Shown here: piece by piece, positions 34,939 through 44,363 of the stretch | Position numbering within the stretch: the stretch's first letter is position 1 | Layout of the letters: each line of letters begins with the position of its first letter | From: Salinispora pacifica CNR114 | GTDB taxonomy: Bacteria; Actinomycetota; Actinomycetes; Mycobacteriales; Micromonosporaceae | Assembly (NCBI RefSeq): GCF_000514775.1 | Contig: NZ_AZWO01000024.1 | Coordinates: 1-64,000, forward strand | Direction: 5' to 3' | DNA: 64,000 nucleotides | Notes under the pieces: model-generated | Seen by the model: only the letters and a program-made list of their open reading frames with translations | The model's database searches: none | Told to the model about the DNA's origin: nothing | Position numbers and translations under genes: made by a program

Positions 34939-36920
34939 CGCTCGCGGTTGTGTTGACCACCGACGGATCAGCGGACCTCGCCGACCGCCTGGCCGGACAG
35001 TGCCGCCATGCGGGAGTCGACGAGGTCCGGCTCGTCAGTGACCTGGCCACCCTGGCTGACCTGGCGGAGTCGGCAACCGGTCCGGTCCTCGTCACCGGCG
35101 CTGATCTGGTCGCGCACACGGCCGTCCTCCGGCACCTCGCCACCAGCCCGGCGGAGCCGACGGTGGCGCTGGTGCTCGCCGGTCCGCCGGTGCCCGGTCG
35201 GACGGCGGTTCGGGAGGATCGGGGGCAGGTGGTCGCCGCTGGAGCGCCGGCGGCACTGGGCGGCGAGGCCACCGGTGTGTTCGGGGGTGCGCTGCGGGTC
35301 GATCCGGCGAACCTGCCGGTCCTGGTCGCCGCCGCGCGCGCGATCGCCGCCGAGGTCGTACCGGTGGGAGCCGCTGCGGTCCACGGTGTGGTGGACGACG
35401 GGCCCGCCGTTGACCGGCTCTTCGCCAACCTGGTGGCCCGCGACGTGGTGACCTTCGCCCACCGGGTACGGCTGCTCGTCGCGCACCGGATCGCTGCCGC
35501 CGACGACCCGGCCGCCGCCGACGACCGGGCCGCGGCCGAGGCGGCCGTCGCCGCCGTTGACCCGGACCGGGCCGAGCTGCGGTTGTCGGTGAAGGAGCGA
35601 GATGACTTCTTCACCACTTTCTTTGTCAGTACCTGGTCGCCGTACGTGACGAAGGCGGCGGCCCGGCTCCGGCTGAGCCCCACCACGGTCACGATGATCT
35701 CGGTGGCGTTCGCGGTGGCGGCCGCGCTGCTGTTCGGCGTCGGCGGACGGCCCGCGTTGGTCGCCGGTGCGGTGCTGCTTTACCTGGGTTTCGTGCTGGA
35801 CTGCGTGGATGGGCAACTCGCCCGCTACACCCGTAGCTTCAGCGCCTGGGGCGGGTGGCTCGACACCATGGCCGACCGGGCCAAGGAGTTCATCGTCTAC
35901 GCCGGCCTTGGCTACGGCGCCACCCAGGCCGGGTTCCGCTACGGGTGGGCCCTGGCGATCGCCGCGATGGCCGTGCAGACCGTCCGCCACATGAGCGACA
36001 CCTGGTACGGCGCGATGCACGACGAGGCAGCCCGTCGGCCGCCGGCGACCTCGGGGGGTGGGTTCGGTGCCCGGCTCAGTGCCGCCTCCAATCGGGTACA
36101 GGGCGACGTTGGTTCGGTGAGCTACTGGCTGAAGCGGACGGTGGTTTTCCCGATCGGTGAGCGATGGGCGTTGATCGCCCTGGCGGCAGCCTTGTTTGAC
36201 CAGCGGGTCGCCTTGCTCGCGGTGCTGACCGGGATGGTGCTGGCGCTTGGGTACACCGCGGCGCTGCGGCTGCTGCGGGCCCGCTCGATGCGGGTCGGTG
36301 TGCTGAACACGGTGGACACCTCCCTGCATCGGGACGACGGCCCACTGGCCCGCGCCTGGGCGACGCCGCGCTGGCCGGGCCCGCTGGGGTTGGCGGTGTC
36401 GGCGGTACTGGTGTCGGCGGTGCTGCTCGGGCTCGCACTCTTCGGCCCGGAATCCCTCCCGCGGTGGACGGCGTTGGTCGGGCTCGGCGGGCTGCTGCTG
36501 GCTGCCGCGGGGACGCGGGCCGTGCACGGCGGTGCGCTGGACTGGCTGGTGCCGGCGGCGCTACGCGCGGCGGAGTATCTCTTCGCGATCGCGGTCGGGG
36601 TGCTCGGGGGTGTCCCCGACTGGTTGGTCTTTGGGTACGTTTTCGTGCTGACCCTGCACCACTATGACCTGACCGCGCGGTTGGAGAAGCGGAAGCTGGC
36701 CCCGCCGTTGCATGACGCCACGCTGGGCTGGGAAGGGCGGTCAGCGCTGCTGGCGCTCTCTGTGATCACTGGAATTGCTGCTATTGGCATGGCTACACTC
36801 GGTATATACCTTTTAGTGGTCTTCGTGGGGAGCGTGGCCCTCGCCTGGGCGATTCGGCCGGCCCGCGCCGTACGGGCGGTGGGATCGACAGGTGTTGTTG
36901 GCGGTCGCCCACCGGGTTAG
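34935..36920 (+). CDS. CDP-alcohol phosphatidyltransferase fused to an N-terminal nucleotidyltransferase-like domain
   Basis: A 661-residue protein. Residues 1-180 look like a degenerate GT-A/nucleotidyltransferase-like domain (VVLTTDGSADLADRL...VLVTGADLVAH). Residues 225-440 are a CDP-alcohol phosphatidyltransferase with the complete motif: Asp289, Asp292-Gly, Ala296-Arg297, Gly306, Asp310, Asp314 (DCVDGQLAR, GGWLDTMAD). The C-terminal part has several more membrane segments, as in DUF5941-type proteins. It should attach a phospho-alcohol (polyol phosphate or phospholipid head) from a CDP donor. The fusion and its place in an export operon point to envelope polymer or lipid-linker synthesis. 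Confidence 0.8.
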   Translation: MTLAVVLTTDGSADLADRLAGQCRHAGVDEVRLVSDLATLADLAESATGPVLVTGADLVAHTAVLRHLATSPAEPTVALVLAGPPVPGRTAVREDRGQVVAAGAPAALGGEATGVFGGALRVDPANLPVLVAAARAIAAEVVPVGAAAVHGVVDDGPAVDRLFANLVARDVVTFAHRVRLLVAHRIAAADDPAAADDRAAAEAAVAAVDPDRAELRLSVKERDDFFTTFFVSTWSPYVTKAAARLRLSPTTVTMISVAFAVAAALLFGVGGRPALVAGAVLLYLGFVLDCVDGQLARYTRSFSAWGGWLDTMADRAKEFIVYAGLGYGATQAGFRYGWALAIAAMAVQTVRHMSDTWYGAMHDEAARRPPATSGGGFGARLSAASNRVQGDVGSVSYWLKRTVVFPIGERWALIALAAALFDQRVALLAVLTGMVLALGYTAALRLLRARSMRVGVLNTVDTSLHRDDGPLARAWATPRWPGPLGLAVSAVLVSAVLLGLALFGPESLPRWTALVGLGGLLLAAAGTRAVHGGALDWLVPAALRAAEYLFAIAVGVLGGVPDWLVFGYVFVLTLHHYDLTARLEKRKLAPPLHDATLGWEGRSALLALSVITGIAAIGMATLGIYLLVVFVGSVALAWAIRPARAVRAVGSTGVVGGRPPG

Positions 36921-36928
36921 GGGGCCGG

Positions 36929-39124
36929 GTGGCACTGATCAGCTTCGTGGTCCCGGCCTACCGGGTGCAGGGCTACCTGCGCGAATGCCTGGACTCGATC
37001 CTCGGGCAGCCGGTGGCTGGGATCGAGGTGATCGGCGTCGATGACTGTTCGCCGGACAGCAGCGGCGAGATCCTGGCCGAGTACGAGGCCCGCGACCAAC
37101 GGGTACGGACGGTCGCGCTGCCGGCGAACGGGGGACTCGGCCCCGCCCGCAACGCCGGCTTGGACCAGGCCGGCGGGGAGTACGTGTGGTTCGTTGACGG
37201 CGACGACTGGTTGGCCCCGGAGTGCCTCGTCGAGGTGGCCGAGCGGCTGCGCGCCGCCACACCGGATGTCCTCGTCGTCGACCACGTACGGACCTGGTGG
37301 AACGGGGACAGCACCCAGAGCGGGATGCGTGAGGTCTTTCCGTCCTCGCCCGGGGCGGCGACGTTTCGGCTGCGTGAGCGGCCGGAGCTGATCCGCCTGC
37401 TGCACACCGCGTGGAACAAGGTGCTGCGCCGCGAGTTCCTGCTGGAGCACGGGCTGCGCTTCGCCCCCGGCTGGTACGAGGATGTCTCGTTCACCTACCC
37501 GCTGCTCCTCCGCGCCCAGCGGATCGGGGTGCTGGATCGGGTCTGCGTGAACTATCGGCAGCGCCGGGCCGGCGCCATCACCCGAACCCGGGGGGACCGG
37601 CACTTCGAGGTCTTCGCGCAGTGGCACCGGGTGTTCACGCTCCTGGACGAGCTGGATGCGGGCGAAGACGACCTCCGCCCGGCCCTCTTCGAACGGATGA
37701 TCTGGCACTACCTGGCCGTGCTCGGCACCGGGGAGCGGATCCCGGCGGACCTGCGGCCCGCCTTCTTCGTCCGGATCGCCGCCGACCATGCCCGCTGGCG
37801 TCCGGCGCCGGACCAGCCGGCCCCGCCCGGGATCGAAGGGCTGAAGCACCGCCTGGTCGCCACCGGCCGGTGGCGGACGTACAACGCGCTGCGCGGTGCC
37901 GCTCGGATCCGGGGTATCGCCGCCCGCGCCACCCGACAGGCCCGGCGTGGGGCCGTGCCGCTCCTCCGGCGGGTTCGGGACGCCGGGTTGCGCGAGTACT
38001 ACCGGGCCGAGCTACTGCGGCCGGTTGACCCGCGGCTGGCGGTGTACGCCGCCTACTGGTACCGCGGCTACGCCTGTAATCCGGCGGCCATCTATGAGGC
38101 TGCCCGGCGACTCGCCCCGCACGTGCGGGGGGTGTGGATCGTGCGGCGGGACCGGGTGGACTCGCTGCCGGCAGGCGTGGACTACGTGGTCTCCGGCACC
38201 CCTGCGGGCTACCGGGCGTTGGCGCAGGCCCGCTGGCTGGTCAACAACGTCAACTTTCCCAATTTCGTCCGGAAACGACCCGGCACCGTGCACGTGCAGA
38301 CCCATCACGGCACTCCGGTCAAGGTGATGGGCCTGGACCAGCAGCGCTACCCGGTCGGGGCCCTGATGGACTTCGCGGGGCTGCTGCACCGGGTGGACCG
38401 GTGGGACTACAGCATCACCTCCAACAGCTTCTCCACCCAGATGTGGGAGCGGGCCTACCCGGCCGCGTACACCACGCTGGAGGTGGGGTATCCGCGCAAC
38501 GACCGGCTGGCCACCGCCACCACCGAGGAGGTGCTGCGGATCCGGGCCGAGCTGGGCCTGGGGGTCGGCGAGCAGGTGATTCTCTACCTGCCGACGCACC
38601 GGGAGCACCTGCCGGGGTACCGCCCACCGTTCGACCCGGACCGGTTCCTCGCCGCGTTGGGGCCCGCCGGTCGGTTGCTGGTGCGCAGTCACTACTTCGA
38701 CGACCGAGCCGCCCCGGCTCCGGATACGATCCACCCGGACCGACTGCGCGACGTGAGCGACCATGCCCGGGTCGAGGACCTCTATCTCGCCGCCGACGTG
38801 CTGGTCACCGACTACTCGTCGGCGATGTTCGACTACGCCGTCCTGGATCGACCGATCGTCGTGTACGCGCCGGACTGGGCGGCGTACCGGCTGACCCGCG
38901 GCGTCTACCTGGATGTGCTCGCCGATCCGCCGGGGGCGGTGGCGACGGACTTCGCCGGGCTGCTCGACCTCTTCCGCTCCGGTGCGTTGCGGGCTCCGTC
39001 GGCGGAGGCGGCGCGGCGTCGGTTCCGGGACCGGTTCTGCCGGCTCGACGATGGCCACGCCGCGGAACGGGTGGTCCGGCGGATCTTCGGGGTGGATGCC
39101 GCCGGAGCCAGCCCGGCCAGCTAG
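36929..39124 (+). CDS. GT2 glycosyltransferase fused to CDP-glycerol glycerophosphotransferase (TagF-like)
   Basis: A 731-residue bifunctional protein. The N-terminal GT2 domain has LISFVVPAYRVQGYLRECLD, GVDDCSPDSS and FVDGDDW (the DXD region). The C-terminal half is a TagF/TarF-type glycerophosphotransferase, with VHVQTHHGTPVKVMGLD near residue 455 and VTDYSSAMFDYAVLDRPIVVYAPDWAAY near 625. TagF-like enzymes polymerise glycerol-phosphate units from CDP-glycerol. The combination suggests a glycosylated polyol-phosphate polymer (teichoic-acid-like). GTG 36929 follows nine bases after the previous stop. It is the last gene of this operon. Confidence 0.87.
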   Translation: MALISFVVPAYRVQGYLRECLDSILGQPVAGIEVIGVDDCSPDSSGEILAEYEARDQRVRTVALPANGGLGPARNAGLDQAGGEYVWFVDGDDWLAPECLVEVAERLRAATPDVLVVDHVRTWWNGDSTQSGMREVFPSSPGAATFRLRERPELIRLLHTAWNKVLRREFLLEHGLRFAPGWYEDVSFTYPLLLRAQRIGVLDRVCVNYRQRRAGAITRTRGDRHFEVFAQWHRVFTLLDELDAGEDDLRPALFERMIWHYLAVLGTGERIPADLRPAFFVRIAADHARWRPAPDQPAPPGIEGLKHRLVATGRWRTYNALRGAARIRGIAARATRQARRGAVPLLRRVRDAGLREYYRAELLRPVDPRLAVYAAYWYRGYACNPAAIYEAARRLAPHVRGVWIVRRDRVDSLPAGVDYVVSGTPAGYRALAQARWLVNNVNFPNFVRKRPGTVHVQTHHGTPVKVMGLDQQRYPVGALMDFAGLLHRVDRWDYSITSNSFSTQMWERAYPAAYTTLEVGYPRNDRLATATTEEVLRIRAELGLGVGEQVILYLPTHREHLPGYRPPFDPDRFLAALGPAGRLLVRSHYFDDRAAPAPDTIHPDRLRDVSDHARVEDLYLAADVLVTDYSSAMFDYAVLDRPIVVYAPDWAAYRLTRGVYLDVLADPPGAVATDFAGLLDLFRSGALRAPSAEAARRRFRDRFCRLDDGHAAERVVRRIFGVDAAGASPAS

Positions 39125-39277
39125 CGTCCCGCCGTGCCGGACGCTTCCCCGGCGTTGCGCGGTTCGGCCCGCGGGGAGCGGTCCGGCGGTGAAGATTGAA
39201 CGTTCATCCGATAGGCAGCCTGAGTGAGGCTCGTCACAGTCGTTCAGGGTCCCAGTTGGTCAGGTGGGGGAGGAACG

Positions 39278-40648
39278 GTGGCCACCGTCGCGCTCAGGGA
39301 TGTGACCAAGGTCTTCCGCGCCGGCACCCTCGCCGTCGACCGGGTGAACCTTGACGTCAACGACGGTGAGTTCATGGTGCTGCTCGGCCCCTCCGGCTGC
39401 GGTAAGTCCACGGTGCTGCGCATGGTCGCCGGCTTGGAGGACCCGACCTCCGGTGCGGTCCTGCTCAACGGTGAGTTCGCCAACGACCTGCCGCCCCGGG
39501 ACCGGTCGGTGGCGATGGTCTTCCAGGATTTCGCTCTCTATCCGCACCTGAGCGTCGGCGACAACATCGCCTTTCCGCTGCGCCTGGCCGGCTTGGCGGC
39601 GGAGCGGCGCGGTGAGCAGGTCGCCGACGTCGCGGGCGCGTTGGGTATCGGCGACGTTCTCGATCGCCGGCCCGGGCGGCTCTCCGGTGGTCAGCGTCAG
39701 CGGGTCGCCATGGGGCGGGCGCTCGTGCGTCGACCGGAGCTCTTCCTGATGGACGAGCCATTGTCCAATCTGGATAGCGGGCTCCGCTCCGAGCTGCGTG
39801 CGGAGATTTCCGGACTGACCCGGGAGCTGGGGGTCACCACCATCTACGTGACCCACGATCAGACCGAGGCGCTGACCATGGCCGACCGGGTGGCGATCAT
39901 GCGCAAAGGGGTCCTGCAGGACGTCGGTACCCCGACCCAGGTCTACGGCCGCCCGGCCACCCTCTACGTCGCCACGTTTCTCGGCACCCCGCGGATGAAC
40001 CTGCTGGAGGCCGCGGTCCATGTGCACCTGGACCAACACGTCGCGCTCAACCTCGGCGAACAGACGCTGCACCTCCCGTGGGACGACATGCGCGCCCGGG
40101 CGGTGGGCCACTATCACGGCGAGCGGATCGTGGTCGGCCTGCGGGCCGAGGCGCTGACCCCGACCGCCCCGAACGCCCTCGGCCCGGTGTTGCACGGGCA
40201 GCTCCGCCACCTGGAGCATCACGGGCACGAATCGCTTGCCTTTCTCGACGTCGGTGCTACCGCCGTCGTCGTGGACGAGGCGGTGGCGTCAGCGGACGGG
40301 GGCGTGGTCGGGCAACGAGGCCGGCGTCAGGTCGGCCGGGTGCTGCGGCGGATCACCGGCCGGGCTGGTACGGCGGACGAGGGGCAGCGGGCCGCGGCGA
40401 GCCGTTCGCGGCCAGCGTGTTTCGCGATCCGGGTCGGCACCACAATCGGCCGGCGGAGTTGGCGGTGCGGCTGGCGCCCTACCCCGCGGTGGCTCCGGGG
40501 CAGAGGTTGGCGCTCCAGGTCCGGATGGACGCGCTGCACTTCTTCGACGAGCACGGCGACCGGATCGATGTCGGTCGGCGCTGACGTGGGAGCCCCGGTG
40601 CCGGTCGGGTGCGGGCGCCGCCTTGTCGCCCCGGTTACCGGCCGGTAA
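39278..40648 (+). CDS. Sugar-type ABC transporter ATP-binding protein (MsmK/UgpC-like), 3' end frameshifted
   Basis: The first 370 residues are a normal sugar-ABC ATPase with a TOBE-type C-terminal region: Walker A LLGPSGCGKST, VFQDFALYPHLSV, signature LSGGQRQRVAMGRAL, Walker B LFLMDEPLSNLD, and YVTHDQTEA. GTG 39278 has GGGGGAGGAAC upstream. From about base 40390 the frame becomes Arg/Trp/Ser-rich and unlike the family, while the frame one base back (40078-40584 phase) reads EPFAASVFRDPGRHHNRPAE then VRMDALHFFDEHGDRIDV and a stop, which is the expected family C-terminus. So one base seems to have been lost near 40385-40400. Confidence 0.8.
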   Translation: MATVALRDVTKVFRAGTLAVDRVNLDVNDGEFMVLLGPSGCGKSTVLRMVAGLEDPTSGAVLLNGEFANDLPPRDRSVAMVFQDFALYPHLSVGDNIAFPLRLAGLAAERRGEQVADVAGALGIGDVLDRRPGRLSGGQRQRVAMGRALVRRPELFLMDEPLSNLDSGLRSELRAEISGLTRELGVTTIYVTHDQTEALTMADRVAIMRKGVLQDVGTPTQVYGRPATLYVATFLGTPRMNLLEAAVHVHLDQHVALNLGEQTLHLPWDDMRARAVGHYHGERIVVGLRAEALTPTAPNALGPVLHGQLRHLEHHGHESLAFLDVGATAVVVDEAVASADGGVVGQRGRRQVGRVLRRITGRAGTADEGQRAAASRSRPACFAIRVGTTIGRRSWRCGWRPTPRWLRGRGWRSRSGWTRCTSSTSTATGSMSVGADVGAPVPVGCGRRLVAPVTGR

Positions 40649-40659
40649 CGTGTCCGGCC

Positions 40660-41124
40660 ATGAGCATCGATGCGAGCCAGGTGGCCGCCAGCATGCTGGC
40701 GGCCGTGCCCTTCGCCCGTACGCTGGGCTTCGAATTCGTCGAGGTGGTCCCCGAAGCCGGTGGCGCGATCCAGGCGGTGGTCCGGCTGCCCGACACGCCG
40801 GCCACCCACAACCATGTCGGTGGGCCGCACGCCGGCGCCATGTTCACCCTCGGCGAGACGGCCTCTGGTGCGGTCGTGGTGGCCGCGTTCGCGTCGGTGC
40901 TCGACCGGGCGACGCCGCTCGCCGTCAGCGCGGAGATCGCGTACCGGAAGCTCGCCATGGGGCCGGTGCGGGCGACCGCGCGGCTCGATCGACCCGTCGC
41001 CGACGTGATCGCGGAGCTGGACGCCGGAGAGCGACCCGAGTTTCGGGTCGGCGTGGAGATCGCCACCGAGGAGGGCAAACCCACCGGGGAGATGACCATC
41101 GTCTGGACGCTTCGTCCGCACTGA
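40660..41124 (+). CDS. PaaI/DUF4442-like hot-dog thioesterase
   Basis: A 154-residue hot-dog protein. It has MLAAVPFARTLGFEFVEVVP, THNHVGGPHAGAMFTLGETASG with the H-G/N-x-x-G catalytic loop, and AEIAYRKLAMGPVRATARL. It belongs to the DUF4442/PaaI-like thioesterases, which cleave acyl-CoA or related thioesters. ATG 40660 is the first start that gives the conserved N-terminus. The gene follows the frameshifted ABC ATPase after a short GC-rich gap. The substrate is unknown. Confidence 0.75.
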   Translation: MSIDASQVAASMLAAVPFARTLGFEFVEVVPEAGGAIQAVVRLPDTPATHNHVGGPHAGAMFTLGETASGAVVVAAFASVLDRATPLAVSAEIAYRKLAMGPVRATARLDRPVADVIAELDAGERPEFRVGVEIATEEGKPTGEMTIVWTLRPH

Positions 41125-41182
41125 TCGGCGCGTTGACCGCCGAAACGGTTTGCGCCACGACCAGGCTCGATAGATTCGAACG

Positions 41183-41938
41183 ATGCTGGGTCTGCCTGCG
41201 CACGTGACCGCCTGCCTGTTCGACCTGGACGGGGTGCTCACCCAGACCGCTCGGGTTCACAACGCCGCGTGGCGGGCGACGTTCGACGAGTTTCTGCGTC
41301 GTCGCGCCGCCGCCAACGACGAGCCGTTCACCCCCTTCGATCCGGATGAGGACTACCGGCGATACGTCGACGGCCGGCCCCGGTACGACGGGGTCCGCGC
41401 CTTTCTCTCCGCACGCGACATCGTGCTTCCCGAGGGAACACCGGACGACCCGCCCGAGGCCGAGACAGTCCACGGCCTCGGCAACTGCAAGAACGTCCGG
41501 CTGCTCCAGGAGCTGCGGACGCACGGGGTGGACGCCTATCCCGGCTCGGTGCGGTACCTCCGGGCGGCTACCGACGCCGGGCTGCGCCGGGCGGTGGTCA
41601 CCGCCAGTGCCAACGGCCGCGAGGTGGTCGCCGCGTCCGGGCTGGCGGAGCTGCTGGAGGTGCGGGTCGACGGTCTCGTCGCCCGCGCCGAGAAGTTACG
41701 CGGCAAACCAGAACCGGACACCTTCCTGGCCGGGGCCGAACGGCTCGGGGTGGCTCCGGGCAACGCGGCCGTCTTCGAGGACGCCCTCGCCGGAGTCGCC
41801 GCCGGTCGAGCCGGTGACTTCGGGTACGTGGTGGGCGTGGACCGGGTCGGGCAGGCCGGTGCCCTGTTGGCGCACGGCGCGGACATCGTCGTGCGGGACC
41901 TCGCGGAGCTGATCGAGAGTCGGGAGCCGGGGGCATGA
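41183..41938 (+). CDS. HAD-family beta-phosphoglucomutase-like enzyme
   Basis: A 251-residue HAD protein: ACLFDLDGVLTQTARVHNAAW with motif I, VVTASANGREV (motif II), EKLRGKPEPDTFLAGAERLGV (motif III) and VFEDALAGVAAGRAG (motif IV). The ATG is in a context with no clear ribosome-binding site. Its stop overlaps the start of the GH65 gene by 4 bases (ATGA). Beta-phosphoglucomutase beside a GH65 phosphorylase is a classic disaccharide degradation pair: the phosphorylase makes beta-glucose 1-phosphate, which this enzyme converts to glucose 6-phosphate. Confidence 0.88.
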   Translation: MLGLPAHVTACLFDLDGVLTQTARVHNAAWRATFDEFLRRRAAANDEPFTPFDPDEDYRRYVDGRPRYDGVRAFLSARDIVLPEGTPDDPPEAETVHGLGNCKNVRLLQELRTHGVDAYPGSVRYLRAATDAGLRRAVVTASANGREVVAASGLAELLEVRVDGLVARAEKLRGKPEPDTFLAGAERLGVAPGNAAVFEDALAGVAAGRAGDFGYVVGVDRVGQAGALLAHGADIVVRDLAELIESREPGA

Positions 41939-44310
41939 TCCGAGAACGCGCCTACCCGGTCGAGCCGTGGCATGTCCGAGAAACCAGGCTGGACATGGAT
42001 GTGTTGGCGCAGTCCGAGTCGGTGTTCGCCCTCTCCAACGGACACATCGGCCTGCGCGGCAACCTTGACGAAGGCGAGCCGTACGGCCTGCCGGGAACGT
42101 ACCTGAACTCCTTCTACGAGCTACGCCCCCTGCCGCACGCGGAGGCCGGCTTCGGGTTCCCCGAGTCCGGACAGACCATCGTCAACGTGACCAATGGGAA
42201 GATCATCCGGCTGCTGGTCGACGATGAGCCGCTCGACGTGCGATACGGCGAACTCCTCGCCCACGAGCGGGTGCTCAACCTGCGCGACGGCACGCTGCAC
42301 CGGACGGTGCACTGGCGCTCGCCGGCCGGCCGGGAGGTCTGCGTCCGCAGCACCCGGCTGGTCTCGTTCCGTCAGCGCTCGGCCGCCGCCATCAACTACG
42401 AGGTCGAGGTGGTGGACGGCAAGCCGCTGCGGCTGATCGTCCAGTCAGAGTTGGTGGCCAACGAAACCCTGCCGGCCCAGAGCAAGGATCCGCGGGTGGC
42501 GGCGGTGCTGGAGTCGCCGCTGTATGCCGAGGAGGAGCTGACCACCCATGACGGTGGTCTACTGATCCACCGCACGAAGGTGTCCGACCTGCGCCTCGCC
42601 GCCGCGATGGAGCACGAGGTGCAGACCACCGCGCGGACCAACATCGAGTCCGAGGGGTACGAGGACTGGGTGCGGACCACCATCGCCTGCGTGCTCAAGC
42701 CGGGCGAGACGCTGCGGGTCGTGAAGCACCTGTCGTACGGGTGGTCCAGCCGCCGGTCGCTGCCGGCACTGCGGGACCAGGTCGGCGCCGCGCTGGCCGC
42801 CGCCCAACTGGACGGGTGGGACGGGTTGCTGCGGGAACAGCGGGAGTATCTGGAGGAGTTCTGGGACTCCGCCGACGTGCTGGTGGAGGGCGACCCCGAG
42901 GTGCAGCAGGCGGTACGCTTCGGGCTCTTTCACGTGCTCCAGGCAGGTACCCGGGCCGAGCGCCGGCCGATCTCGGCGAAGGGTCTCACCGGCCCGGGGT
43001 ACGACGGCCACGCCTTCTGGGACACCGAGATGTTCGTGCTGCCGGTGCTCACCTACACCCACCCCACCGCAGTGCGCGATGCGCTGCACTGGCGGCATCA
43101 CACCCTGCCGATCGCGCGGGAACGGGCCCGTACCCTCAACCTGGAGGGCGCGGCCTTTCCCTGGCGCACCATCGAGGGGCCAGAATCCTCCGGCTACTGG
43201 CCGGCCGGTACCGCCGGCTTTCACATCGCCGCCGGCATCGCCGACGCGGTACGCCGCTACGTGCAGGCCACCCAGGACACCGACCTGGAGCGGGAGATCG
43301 GCCTGGAGTTGCTGGTGGAGACCGCGCGGTTGTGGCGGTCGCTGGGCCACCACGACCGGCACGGGCAGTTCCACATCGATGGGGTGACCGGCCCGGACGA
43401 GTACACCGCGATCAAGAACGACAACGTCTACACCAATCTGATGGCGCAACGGAATCTGACCACCGCCGCGGATACGGTGATGCGGTACCGGGAGGAAGCC
43501 GAGCATCTGGGCGTCACCGACGAGGAGGCGGCGGCGTGGCGGGACGCCGCCTCCTCCATGCATATCCCCTACGACCAGGAGATCGACGTACACGAGCAGG
43601 TTGAGGGCTTCACCCGGTTCCAGGAGTGGGACTTCGTCCACACCCCACCGGAGAAGTATCCGTTGCTGCTGCACTATCCGTACTTCGATCTGTACCGCAG
43701 GCAGGTGATCAAGCAGGCCGATCTGGTGCTGGCGATGCACTGGCGGGGGGACGCGTTCACTCCGGAGGAGAAGCTGCGCAACTTCCTCTACTACGAGCGC
43801 CGTACTGTCCGCGACTCGTCGCTGTCGGCCTGTACCCAGTCCGTCCTGGCAGCTGAGGTGGGGTATCCGGAGCTAGCCCACACCTACCTGCGGGAGGCCG
43901 CGTTGATGGACCTGCACGACCTGAACGAGAACACCCGCGACGGCGTCCACATCGCCTCTCTGGCCGGTGCGTGGATCTCCCTGGTCGCCGGGTTCGGTGG
44001 GTTGCGCGAGCACGACGGGACGCTCTGCTTCACGCCCCGGCTCTCCAGCCGCCTGGGCCGGCTGAGGTTCTCCCTGCACTGGCGTCGGATCCAGCTCCGG
44101 GTGGACATCCAGCAGCACCAGACCACCTACGCGTTGCAGCACAGCGACCCGAAGGAGACGCTGGAGTTGCTGCACCACGGCGAGCGAGTCGAGGTCACCG
44201 GTGCCAAACCGGTGACCCGGCCGACCCCATCAGTGAGTGAGCCGAGCCAGACCCCGGAGCAGCCGCCCGGCCGCGACCCGCTGATCCGCCTCCCGGAGCG
44301 GGAACCGTAG
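41935..44310 (+). CDS. Glycoside hydrolase family 65 phosphorylase (maltose/trehalose/kojibiose-type)
   Basis: A 791-residue GH65 protein: the N-terminal domain with ALSNGHIGLRGNLDEGEPYGLPGTYLNSFYE region, the (alpha/alpha)6 barrel with GYDGHAFWDTEMFVLPVLTYTHP, the catalytic-acid motif DGVTGPDEYTAIKNDNVYTN, and the phosphate-binding region near DLHDLNENTRDGVHIASLAGAW. Family members phosphorolyse maltose, trehalose, kojibiose or nigerose with inversion. The exact disaccharide cannot be assigned. It is coupled to the beta-phosphoglucomutase gene by a 4-base overlap and is followed by a terminator. Confidence 0.92.
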   Translation: MIRERAYPVEPWHVRETRLDMDVLAQSESVFALSNGHIGLRGNLDEGEPYGLPGTYLNSFYELRPLPHAEAGFGFPESGQTIVNVTNGKIIRLLVDDEPLDVRYGELLAHERVLNLRDGTLHRTVHWRSPAGREVCVRSTRLVSFRQRSAAAINYEVEVVDGKPLRLIVQSELVANETLPAQSKDPRVAAVLESPLYAEEELTTHDGGLLIHRTKVSDLRLAAAMEHEVQTTARTNIESEGYEDWVRTTIACVLKPGETLRVVKHLSYGWSSRRSLPALRDQVGAALAAAQLDGWDGLLREQREYLEEFWDSADVLVEGDPEVQQAVRFGLFHVLQAGTRAERRPISAKGLTGPGYDGHAFWDTEMFVLPVLTYTHPTAVRDALHWRHHTLPIARERARTLNLEGAAFPWRTIEGPESSGYWPAGTAGFHIAAGIADAVRRYVQATQDTDLEREIGLELLVETARLWRSLGHHDRHGQFHIDGVTGPDEYTAIKNDNVYTNLMAQRNLTTAADTVMRYREEAEHLGVTDEEAAAWRDAASSMHIPYDQEIDVHEQVEGFTRFQEWDFVHTPPEKYPLLLHYPYFDLYRRQVIKQADLVLAMHWRGDAFTPEEKLRNFLYYERRTVRDSSLSACTQSVLAAEVGYPELAHTYLREAALMDLHDLNENTRDGVHIASLAGAWISLVAGFGGLREHDGTLCFTPRLSSRLGRLRFSLHWRRIQLRVDIQQHQTTYALQHSDPKETLELLHHGERVEVTGAKPVTRPTPSVSEPSQTPEQPPGRDPLIRLPEREP

Positions 44311-44351
44311 GGTCGGGGCCTAGCCCGGCCGAGCCGGATCGGGCCCCGACC
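44311..44351. terminator. Bidirectional terminator after the GH65 gene
   Basis: GGTCGGGGCC pairs with GGCCCCGACC over 10 bases, and the loop contains a further GC-rich inverted repeat. It starts at the first base after the GH65 stop and lies before the stop of the convergent small gene. Confidence 0.6.
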
Positions 44352-44363
44352 GAGGTCGGCACC

